Positions 17,786-25,252 of a stretch of 32,061 nt of DNA are shown here, in pieces (position 1 is the first letter of the stretch; each line of letters starts with the position of its first letter). A program made the position numbers and the translations under genes. This stretch comes from Euzebyales bacterium (GTDB lineage: Bacteria; Actinomycetota; Nitriliruptoria; Euzebyales; JAHELV01), in the NCBI GenBank assembly GCA_035461305.1, contig DATHVN010000149.1, positions 1 to 32,061 on the forward strand. Reading direction: 5' to 3'. The notes under the pieces are model-generated. The model was not told where the DNA came from and did not search any database. It saw only the letters and a program-made list of their open reading frames with translations.

Positions 17786-19066
17786 CTACGGAGCGACGTC
17801 TGCCACGGTCGGGATCGCCGGATCGGCCACGACCGGGTCGTGGGGGTAGCCGACGCCGGTCGGGATGCCGCGTGCCCGCCGCCGGACGATGGCCGCGACG
17901 ACGGCGAGCGTCAGGGCGAGCGGCACCAGGGCGATGGCGAGGATGAACGTGCCGGGACGCACGAGGTCGAGCGCGACGCCGGCCACGGCCTGACCGGACC
18001 CTGCGCCAATGAGGATCATCGCCGGGTACAGCGCGAACCCCTCGGCCTGGCGTGGCTCGGCCACGATGCGCTGGATCGCCAGGCCCGCGAGCGCGTTCAG
18101 CGGGGCGATCGGCATCCCGACGACGAACAGGGCGACCGCGAGCAGCGCCACGCTGCCGGCGACCGCCGTCGGGACGAAGCTCAGCGCGAACACCGCGAGC
18201 AGCGCGGCCGCCAGCGCGCGGCCGCGGCGCAGCGGATCGCGCAAGCTGGCGACCGCGAGGCCGGCCAGGCCGCTGCCGAGGGCCGTCAGGGCGAGGAGCG
18301 GCCCGGCCGACGCCGGCTCCCAGCCGAACGCGTCCAGGCGCGCTGGCATCGACGCCTCCCACGCTCCGAGCGCCAGGCCCGGCCCGAACGCCAGCAGGTA
18401 GATGCTGCGTGCTCCACGGGTCCGCAGGGGCGCTGCGCCCGCCAGGTCCAGGTCGAGCGCAGGCGGGCGGATCGGCAGGCCACCGAGCAGCAGCGCCGCG
18501 GTTGCGAACGCCGCAGCCTGCAGGACGAGCACGCCGATCGGTCCGACCACCAGCGCGGCGGCGCCGGCCACCGCCGGTCCGGCCACGAACGCGACCTCGA
18601 CGAAGACCGCATCCAGTGCGTTGGCGGGCTCGATCTGCTCGGCGCTCACGGTCGGCACGAGCAGTGCACGGAACCCGCCGAGCACGGCGGCGGACGCCGC
18701 ACCCTCGGCGGCGGCGAGCACGCCGAGCACCCAGACGGGCGCACCGGTCGACGCCGCTGCCGCCAGGCCGAGCATCCCGGCGCCGGCCAGGAGCAGGTCG
18801 CGCCGCAGGCCTCCCCGCAGCTCGACGCGGTCGAGCTGGCGGCCGCGCGGTTGGGCGAGCAGGCCGCTGGTCAGCGTCAGGATGCCCGCGAGCGTCGCAC
18901 CGGTCGCCAGGTCACCGGTGACGACCTCGCCGACCAGGACGAGCGCGAGGAGGTTCATGGTCAACGGCAGGCGTGCGAACAGGTTCGCGACGGCCCACCG
19001 CCGGAATAGGGGCTCAGACAACAGTGCGCGCAGCGGCGCCTCGGAAACGATGTCCACCGGCCTCAC
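17786..19066 (-). CDS. MFS transporter
   Basis: A 426-residue membrane protein of the major facilitator superfamily with about twelve hydrophobic helices. The N-terminal half begins PLFRRWAVANLFARLPLTMN. The cytoplasmic loop between helices 2 and 3 is represented by QPRGRQLDRVELR. The second half begins after the SIYLLAFGPGLALG helix. The overall form resembles actinobacterial efflux-type MFS proteins with a broad or unknown substrate. The start is uncertain: I chose the GTG at 19066, since upstream codons encode the 63-bp repeats. No convincing Shine-Dalgarno precedes it, so it may be leaderless. First gene of the MFS-pirin-GGT-amidinohydrolase run. Confidence 0.88.
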   Translation of the reverse strand: MRPVDIVSEAPLRALLSEPLFRRWAVANLFARLPLTMNLLALVLVGEVVTGDLATGATLAGILTLTSGLLAQPRGRQLDRVELRGGLRRDLLLAGAGMLGLAAAASTGAPVWVLGVLAAAEGAASAAVLGGFRALLVPTVSAEQIEPANALDAVFVEVAFVAGPAVAGAAALVVGPIGVLVLQAAAFATAALLLGGLPIRPPALDLDLAGAAPLRTRGARSIYLLAFGPGLALGAWEASMPARLDAFGWEPASAGPLLALTALGSGLAGLAVASLRDPLRRGRALAAALLAVFALSFVPTAVAGSVALLAVALFVVGMPIAPLNALAGLAIQRIVAEPRQAEGFALYPAMILIGAGSGQAVAGVALDLVRPGTFILAIALVPLALTLAVVAAIVRRRARGIPTGVGYPHDPVVADPAIPTVADVAP

Positions 19067-19110
19067 GCTATCGTCGCGTCGCTCCGTCGGAGCGCCCCAG
19101 GGCCGACTCC

Positions 19111-19216
19111 GGGGAGCGAACAGCCCACATGTGGTGATCCGGCTCCCCAGGGATTGGGGCGCGGCGTGGCTGCGGGGAGCGAACGCACCGCACATCGCGA
19201 TCGCACTCCCCAGGGG
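19111..19216. repeat. Two 63-bp-spaced imperfect repeats with internal dyads
   Basis: GGGGAGCGAAC occurs at 19111 and again at 19174, and CTCCCCAGGG at 19143 and again at 19206; both pairs are exactly 63 bases apart. Within each copy the GGGGAG and CTCCCC arms are complementary and could form a hairpin around a CACAT-containing loop. Degenerate partial copies flank them (near 19093 and 19231). They sit just upstream of the MFS start and at the end of the molybdenum-hydroxylase relic. They could be a regulatory array, a terminator pair or a small dispersed repeat. Confidence 0.7.
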
Positions 19217-19239
19217 GCGCGCCGCGACGCTGCGGGGTC

Positions 19240-20169
19240 AACGAGCGGTCGCGCGCTCCAGCATCGAGCACCGTACCAGTCAGCAGGGTGAGCTTGTAGC
19301 CGGTGCGCGGCAGCGGCGTGGCGCCGTTGGTGGCGACGGCCGCGGCCGCGGTCAGCGCCTCCCGCGTCGCGGGCGAGCCCACGAGCGCCCCCTCGACGGT
19401 GGGCAGGCGCAACGGGACCGTCGCGACGCCTCCGACGGCGATCGCCGCGTGCGTGACCACGTCGCCGTCCAGCACGATGCGCGCGACCGCCTCGACCAGC
19501 GGCCACACCGCCTCGAACCGGCTGATCGCCCGGAAGTAGGCGGCACGCTCGGCGGGCCATGGGGGGGAAGGTGGACGTGGGTCAGCAGCTCGCCGCCGGT
19601 CAGCTGGTGGTCGCCCGTGGGTCGGAGCCGTCGCCCCACAGGTCGGCGACGGCCATGCGGCCACTCCCGGTCACACTGATCTGCGCGTCGCTGGCCAGCA
19701 GCGACATGCCGATCGACGAGGGGTGCGGGTGCACGCAGGGGCCGAGGTCGAACACCACTCCCAGGCTGTGGTCGCCCTCGCGCGCCAGGCAGCCGTCGCC
19801 GCCGGACTTGAGGCACGACAGCGCGGGGTGACGGAAGTACCAGCACCGGGTGCGCTGCGTCAGGTTTCCCCCGATGGTCGCGACGGCACGGATCTGCGGT
19901 GTCGCCAGCCCGGCGGCGGTCTGCGCGACGGCGGCATGGCTGGCGGCCAGGTCCGTTGCCACCGTGGCGACGGTCACCAGCGCGCCGACGGTGACGCCGC
20001 CGTCGTCGGCCGGATCGATGCGGGTCAGCTCGTCGAGTGGCGCGAGATCGACGAGCGGCCGGGCACGCACGTCGTGGCGCAGACGCTCCTGCAGGTCGGT
20101 GCCGCCCGCCCGGTAGTCACCCGTCGCGGCAACGGCGTCGTCGATCGAGGTCGCGCGGTGCAGTGTCAT
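19240..20169 (-). pseudogene. Frameshifted FAD-binding (medium) subunit of a molybdenum hydroxylase
   Basis: It begins well: ATG at 20169 with GGGAGGG upstream and an intact FAD-binding N-terminus (YRAGGTDL, IRAVATIGGNLTQRTRCWYF). A Cys-rich insertion (LSCLKSGGDGCLA and LGPCVHPHPSSIGM) matches the [4Fe-4S] loop of PaoB/YagS-type subunits. The frame is lost at about 19618 (GELLTHVHLPP continues in another frame). It is lost again at a run of seven G on the plus strand (19561-19567), after which ERAAYFRAISRFEAVWPLVE, AIAVGGVATVPLRL and GYKLTLLTGTVLDA complete the C-terminal domain. Two frameshifts, one at a homopolymer, make it a probable pseudogene, or a slippage or sequencing casualty. Confidence 0.82.
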
Positions 20170-20200
20170 GCCGGATCCCTCCCGTGCCGCGGGCCGGTCG

Positions 20201-22180
20201 TCATCGCAGCGCCTCGACGACCCGGTCCGGTGTGACCGGCAGGTCCAGCGGGCGCCAGCCCGTGGCGTTGTGGATGGCGTTGCCGACCGACGCCGCGACG
20301 CCGATCGTGGCGACCTCGCCGAGCCCGACGCCGCCGCCCGGGGCGTGCTCCCACCCCTCCTCGTCGAAGTGGACCTCGATCTCGGGTGTGTCGCCGAGCT
20401 GGGGGATGCGGGACCCCGCGCCGGAACCGGCCGCTGCCGCGTCCCGACACGGGCCGGTCCCGCCATCGCTGCAGGGTGGCGGCGTGGTCGTACAGCCGCT
20501 GGCGCCGCTCGTTGCCGTCCCAGCGCCGCCGCAGCGCCAGCGGATCCTCGCGAGGCGGTGGGCGACCTCGTCGACGGCCTGCTCCAGCGCCCACATCGCG
20601 GGTGGGCCACCGGGGCCACGGAACGGCGCACCTGGCGGCGTGTTGGTGACCACGTCGTAGTCGCGGGCCCGGCGTGGCCCGCGCCGTACGACAACGTCGT
20701 CAGCGAGGCGGTCAGCGTGCCGATCGAGACCCCGCCATCCTTGACGGTGTCGACGGTCAGCGCCGCGAGGTCGCCGTCGTCGGCGGCGAGCAGCACGATG
20801 TCCGTGCGGCTGCCCGGACGCAGTCCGGTGGCCGTCAGCTCCTCGGCGCGGTCGGGGACCACCTTCACCGGCGCACGCGCGCCGCCCGACAGCTCGATCG
20901 CAGCGACCCCCTCGGCCGTCAGGCCCTGCTTCGAGCCGAACCCGCCACCGACGTGGGCCGCGGTGACCTCGATCCGGTCGTCGGGTAGGCCCGTGTGCCG
21001 TGCCGCGGCCGCCCGCACCTCCTCGACCGCCTGGGTCGACACCCACAGCCGGAGGTGCTGCGCGTCGGACCAGTCGGCGACCGCAGCGTGCGGCTCGAAG
21101 CTCGTGTGGACCTGGACGGCCGTGGTGAACGTCGCCTCGACCAGGCGGGGGTCGGCCCGCCGTCGCGCCGCGGCGATGCGACGGTCCGCGACGGGCCCCA
21201 GCCAGCTCACCAGTCCCGGACCACGCCGGTTGCCACGCCACGGGATGGGCAGGGCGAAGCCCTCCGACGCATTCGGGGCTGCACGGCGCGCCTCCCGCCC
21301 CTCATGGACCAGTGGCGCGCCGTCCGCCACCGCCGCGTCGACGTCGAGCACGGCGTCGTGCGGCGTGATGACGACGACCGCCGCGCGCGCCGCCAGACGG
21401 GCGGTCGCCGGATCGTCGGCGGCGAGCGCCGCGAGGGGCTGGCCCACCCAGCGGACCGGGGGTCCGCGGGGCGCAGGTCGACGACCGCGCGGACGCCGTT
21501 CAGGGCCCGCGCGGACGCCAGTCGACGCGGCGGACCGTGCCGGTCGCCACGCGCGACCGCACGATCACCCCGTGCAGCAGGCCGGGGAGCACCACGTCGG
21601 TCGTGTAACGGGCGGCGCCCGTCACCTTGGCCTTGGCCTCCACACGGGCAGGCGCGACGTCGACCGGGTCGTCGAAGTCTCCGCGGCACGCTGCAGCGAC
21701 CGCGCGGCGGATGCCCGCGTGCGCCCCGCACCGGCGCAGGTGCCCAGCGAGGGCGTCGGCAACCGTGTTGCGATCGGGCTCGACGGCGCCGTGCTCGGCG
21801 CGCCAGCGGTCCACGAAGGCCGCCGCGTCGACCACGAAGCCGGGAGTGCAGTATCCGCACTGCAGACCGTCATGGGCCATGAACGCGCGCTGCACCGGGT
21901 GCAGGCCGTCGCCGGCGAGCCCCTCGACGGTCGTGACCGCCGCACCGTCGAGTGCCGTCGCGGGAAGCAGGCACGTGACGGTGGGGGTGCCGTCGACCAG
22001 CATGGTGCAGGCACCGCAGACCACACCCCCGCAGACGGACTTGGTTCCTGTGAGCCCGCACCGCTCGCGGATCGCATCGACGGCGGCCTCGCCGCCGCCC
22101 ACCTCGATCGTGGTCGTCCGCCCGTTCAGCTCGACGGCGACGGCGACGAGGGCGTCGGCGTCAGGGGGTGCCCGCCCCAC
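20201..22180 (-). pseudogene. Decayed fused [2Fe-2S] and molybdopterin-binding subunits of a xanthine-dehydrogenase-like enzyme
   Basis: The N-terminal 150 residues are a two-cluster [2Fe-2S] subunit (CGGVVCGACTMLVDG, then CGYCTPGFVVDAAAF). The last cluster motif reads LRRCGAH where the family has CxC, so one ligand is lost. It is fused in frame to the start of a large subunit (VEAKAKVTGAARYTTDVVLPG). Frameshifts follow at about 21518 and 21465 (then VGQPLAALAADDPATA and HVGGGFGSKQGLTAEG), at about 20690 (then DYDVVTNTPPGAPFRGPGG) and at about 20535 (then EDPLALRRRWDGNERRQRLY). Roughly 280 residues of the large subunit are then missing before GVGLGEVATIGVAASVGNAI and the C-terminus. Four shifts, a deletion and a lost ligand: clearly dead. 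Genes of this type oxidise aldehydes or N-heterocycles. Confidence 0.88.
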
Positions 22181-22249
22181 CGGGCGGAGACGCGTCGTCG
22201 GTCTGCGCTGCGTCCGCCATGTGCGCTCGTGCCCGGGACGACTGCGCGG

Positions 22250-22588
22250 TCACCGCTGCAGGCCGACCATCTGACGGTGGGGACCGACCGGCCCCCACCA
22301 CCCCGTACCGTACGCTCCGGGGTACGGGATGGCATCGATGCGCCGGTGGGTGTCGAGCAGCGGGGGGCGACAGTTCAGCTCCCGCCCGTACGACATCATG
22401 TAGACGTCGGGCGCGGCGTACTCGGGGTGGCGCCGGCGCATCCCGCACTCCCAGGCGTTGTACGGCCGGCACCTGATCGCAGCGGGCGCCGCAGGACTCC
22501 AGCCGATCGTGATCAGGTGGTAGCCGACGACAGCGGTCGCGCCGACGAGTCTGCTGGTCTGGCGCTCGAGGAGGTCGCCTAACCCTAC
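22250..22588 (-). CDS. Unrecognised ORF without a start codon
   Basis: A 112-codon stretch ending at 22250 looks coding: third positions are strongly G/C and the residue mix is rich in Tyr, Trp, Cys, Pro and Met, unlike a shadow frame. It opens with a possible membrane helix (RLVGATAVVGYHLITIGW), followed by a soluble part (CRPYNAWECGMRRRHPEY, APDVYMMSYGRELNC, IPYPGAYGTGWWGP). I do not recognise the family. No ATG or GTG is found in frame near the beginning, and coding character fades upstream of about 22580. It may be a 5'-truncated or frameshifted gene, in keeping with the decayed locus next to it. It lies divergent from azlC. Confidence 0.4.
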   Translation of the reverse strand, partial: VGLGDLLERQTSRLVGATAVVGYHLITIGWSPAAPAAIRCRPYNAWECGMRRRHPEYAAPDVYMMSYGRELNCRPPLLDTHRRIDAIPYPGAYGTGWWGPVGPHRQMVGLQR

Positions 22589-22747
22589 GCACCGCCGGAA
22601 TCGATGACCTAGGTGGCGGGCCCGCAGAGATGGGCAGCATCCACCGACCCCCACACGCCCGATGGTCCGTACCGTGCGAGCAACCCCACGTCGAAGGGTC
22701 CACGGGCCGGCAGCGTGACCGTGTCGTGACCCGACAGGAGCGCCGCC

Positions 22748-23500
22748 ATGAGCACCGTGGTCCGCGAACGGCCCCAAAACCTCCTCACGCCGCCCGCACC
22801 TGCGCCGCCGGCCACGGCGGCGTCCCTGGTGCGCGCCGCCGGTGCGCGAGCCGGGCTGCGTGACATGGCACCCGTGACCGTGGCCATCGTCCCGTTCGCG
22901 ATGGTCCTCGGCGTCACGATCAACGCGTCGGTCGTTCCGGACCTCGTCGGCGCGGTGATGACGCCGGTGCTGTACGCCGGCTCGGCGAACTTCGCGGTGG
23001 TGTCGGTCCTGGATGCCGGTGGGACGGCGCTGACCGCGGCGTTCACCGCACTCGTCGTGAACGCGCGGTTCACCATGTACGGCGCCGCGTTGGCCGAGCG
23101 CTTCCGCGACCAGCCGCGCTGGTTCCGTTGGCTCGGCCCTTCGTTCATCATCGACCAGACCTTCGCGCTGTCGACCGCCAGGACGGAACGAGACCCCGCC
23201 TGGTTCCGTGCCTACTGGTTCGCGGCCGCAGGACTGATCGGCATCGTGTTCACCGCAATGGCGGTCGTCGGGATCCTGCTCGGACCGATCGTGCCGAGCG
23301 GCATCGGCCTCGAGTTCACCGTCCCTGTGCTGTTCGTCGCGCTCAGCGTGAGCCACGTGCGTGACCGGCCTGCCCTGGCCGCCGCCGTGGCCGGCGCAGC
23401 CGTGACCGCGCTCGCGCTCGACCTGCCACACGGTCTCGGTCTGCTCGCCGGCGCCGTTGCCGGTTCCGCGACCGGCGCCATCGCACGGAGGATGTCATGA
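22748..23500 (+). CDS. azlC: AzlC family branched-chain amino acid exporter, large subunit
   Basis: A 250-residue membrane protein of the AzlC/YgaZ family, which with a small AzlD/YgaH partner exports valine or other branched-chain amino acids. Family features are MAPVTVAIVPFAMVLGVTIN, VMTPVLYAGSANFAVVSVLD, LVVNARFTMYGAAL (NxR element) and the FIIDQTFALS helix. The N-terminal 35 residues are a disordered Pro/Ala tail longer than usual. GGAG lies 7 bases before the ATG. The stop overlaps the azlD start by 4 bases, so translation is coupled. No regulator gene is adjacent. Confidence 0.93.
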   Translation: MSTVVRERPQNLLTPPAPAPPATAASLVRAAGARAGLRDMAPVTVAIVPFAMVLGVTINASVVPDLVGAVMTPVLYAGSANFAVVSVLDAGGTALTAAFTALVVNARFTMYGAALAERFRDQPRWFRWLGPSFIIDQTFALSTARTERDPAWFRAYWFAAAGLIGIVFTAMAVVGILLGPIVPSGIGLEFTVPVLFVALSVSHVRDRPALAAAVAGAAVTALALDLPHGLGLLAGAVAGSATGAIARRMS

Positions 23501-23811
23501 ACGCAGCACTCGCCCTGCTCGGTGCGGCCGCCGGGTCGTACGTCCTGCGCATCGCGTTCGTCACGCTGATCGACGTCGAGCGACTCCCTGACGCCGTGAA
23601 GGAGGCGCTGCGCTACGTCGGACCGGCGGTGACCGCTGCGATCGTCGTGTCTTCGCTCGCCCATGGCGAGGGCCGGGCCGGCCTGGACGTGTCCGCCGCG
23701 CAGGTCATCGGTCTGCTGGCGGCCGCGGTCACCGCGTGGCGTTCCGGTTCGCTGCTGTGGTCGCTCGGCGCCGGCATGGTCAGCTTCACCCTCGTCGGGC
23801 TGCTGCTCTAG
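23497..23811 (+). CDS. azlD: AzlD family branched-chain amino acid exporter, small subunit
   Basis: A 104-residue membrane protein of the AzlD/YgaH family with about four helices. SYVLRIAFVTLIDVERLPDAV near the N-terminus and LRYVGPAVTAAIVVSSL are family-like. It begins inside the end of azlC (ATGA overlap) and is its obligate partner. Its TAG stop at 23809-23811 interlocks with the TAG stop of the opposite-strand deacetylase in a CTAG, a 4-base convergent overlap. Confidence 0.93.
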   Translation: MNAALALLGAAAGSYVLRIAFVTLIDVERLPDAVKEALRYVGPAVTAAIVVSSLAHGEGRAGLDVSAAQVIGLLAAAVTAWRSGSLLWSLGAGMVSFTLVGLLL

Positions 23812-24635
23812 GCGAGGTGCTGGCCGCGATCAGCGGTCGAAGGGCTCGAACAGCTCGACCGGGTTCCCGGCGGGATCGTCGAGCCGCACCTGCCGTCCGC
23901 CGCGTCCGTGGCGACCGCGCCGAGCAGCGACGACACCGACCGCGCCCGGTAGCCGCGGCGCGACAGGCTCGTCAGCAACCGGTCGACGGTCTCGACGATC
24001 CGCCCCCGATCGGCGGTGCCTTCGTGCAGGACGAGGATCGCGCCCGGCCGGACCCGCACGGCCAGGAGGTGCGCCGCGGCCGCCGGCCGGCGCACGGGGT
24101 CGCGGACCAGGGTGACCGAGCCGAGCACGCAGCGGTATCCGTGCCGGCGGGCGACGGCGAGCTGGCGCGGCCGGATCCAGCCGGACGCCGGACGGTAGTG
24201 GCGCACGTCCCCGATGCCGGACAGCAGCCGGCCGCATCGCAGCAGGTCCCGCTCGAACGCGGCCAACGCCTGGGCGACGGTCGGCTCCGGCCCCATCAGG
24301 TGGTTGCCCAACTCGTGGCCGCCGCCGGCGATGCGGTGCAGGATCGCCGGGTTGCGGGCAGCCCGGTCACCCATGACGAAGAACGTCGCCGTGGCACCGT
24401 GGCGGGCGAGGACCTCGAGGAGGGCGGGCGTGACGTGGGGGTCGGGGCCGTCGTCGAACGTGAGCGCGACCAGGTGACGGTCGGTCCGGACCTCGAAGAG
24501 CACGCCGGGCGCGGCGGCAGCCACCGCACCGGCGGCCCACCGTGGCTGGCGGACCACGACGTCGGCCGACGCGAGCATCGACAGCGCCGCCAGGCGGCCG
24601 CTGCGACGCACGTCACGCGGGTTGTCCCTTGTCAT
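23808..24635 (-). CDS. Polysaccharide deacetylase (NodB domain) with an abnormal C-terminus
   Basis: A 275-residue carbohydrate esterase family 4 protein. Motif 1 TFDDGPD gives Asp61 and the metal-binding Asp62. Motif 2 is ELGNHLMGPEPTV: the first metal His (112) is present, but the second His of the usual HxxxH is replaced. Motif 3 is RPASGW (148-153) and ILVLHEG is motif 5. A variant motif 2 occurs in some deacetylase-like families, so activity is uncertain. No clear signal peptide, though about residues 32-48 are moderately hydrophobic. The last 40 residues are odd: they translate the tail of a glyoxalase-family gene in the wrong frame, so the natural C-terminus has probably been lost by fusion. 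The Shine-Dalgarno is weak. Confidence 0.82.
   Translation of the reverse strand: MTRDNPRDVRRSGRLAALSMLASADVVVRQPRWAAGAVAAAAPGVLFEVRTDRHLVALTFDDGPDPHVTPALLEVLARHGATATFFVMGDRAARNPAILHRIAGGGHELGNHLMGPEPTVAQALAAFERDLLRCGRLLSGIGDVRHYRPASGWIRPRQLAVARRHGYRCVLGSVTLVRDPVRRPAAAAHLLAVRVRPGAILVLHEGTADRGRIVETVDRLLTSLSRRGYRARSVSSLLGAVATDAADGRCGSTIPPGTRSSCSSPSTADRGQHLA
23830..23895 (-). pseudogene. Tail of a VOC/glyoxalase family gene
   Basis: In a frame different from the overlapping deacetylase, these bases encode VRLDDPAGNPVELFEPFDR followed by a stop at 23830-23832. DPAGNPVELFEP is the signature last strand of vicinal-oxygen-chelate proteins, with the metal-ligand Glu. Nothing upstream in this frame is VOC-like. 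It is the stump of a gene replaced by the deacetylase through recombination. Confidence 0.75.
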
Positions 24636-25252
24636 CGAGGCCCGCGGATCGTGGACCCGATCTGCGCATGCCCGGAGACCGTCATGCCGTCACACTAGAC
24701 CCCCGACCAGCTCCGCGTCGCACTCTCGCGCACGGCGGTGTGGCTGACCTGGGGGCAGGGACGCCCGCGGCGGCGCTGGAGACGGTTGCGGCGCTTGACT
24801 CGTTCAGGCCGTCGCTGATGCCGAGGACGTCGGTGTGGGCGGCGCGTGATCGTTCTCGCGGCGTGGCCCCGGCAGGCGCGCACGAGGCGGCGGTGACCGA
24901 TGTGTGACGCCCGAGCTGATCCGGGAGCTCCTCGGTCAGCCCGCGTCGCGCATCCACCGCACCTACGTCGGCCACGACCGCGAGCCCGTGTACACGACCG
25001 GCCGTGCCGAGCTCGCGCTGACCGAGCTCGAGCGCGCGCCTCGGGCGCCACCGGGAGCTCGCCGGCGTGCCCTGCAGCGGCACCGGGCCCCGGGGTGCGC
25101 GATGGCGAACGCCCTGTTCAGGCGCGCCGTCCGCGACGTATGGAGCTGGCCTGGCGGACGGATCGCGTCACCGGTCGCGATCGAGGCGATGCTGGAAACG
25201 CGGGCCCGGGTGATCCGGACCGCACCGCAGGCCAGGAGGAGGTCCACCCGGG
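24636..25252. other. 617-bp region with traces of an unrecognised plus-strand gene
   Basis: No recognised gene lies here. The plus strand has coding-like traces in two frames. One ends at 24907 (AAALETVAALDSFRPSL, then VWAARDRSRGVAPAGAHEA); the next starts at GTG 24904 with a 4-base overlap (TPELIRELLGQPASRIHRTY, then VGHDREPVYTTGRAELAL). They read naturally as one protein split by a frameshift. I do not know the family. The last bases contain the very strong AGGAGGAGGT (25234-25243) that serves the FAD/Fe-S gene. No tRNA or other RNA gene was seen. Confidence 0.35.

Noticed and set aside
16827-18362. 511-residue protein with a long N-terminal extension on the second pirin
   Set aside because: The extension is an out-of-frame reading of the MFS gene; AGGAGG at 17755 marks the true start.
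20168-22582. 804-codon plus-strand frame opposite the molybdenum hydroxylase relic
   Set aside because: Composition is that of an antisense frame and nothing in it is recognisable; homology is all on the minus strand.
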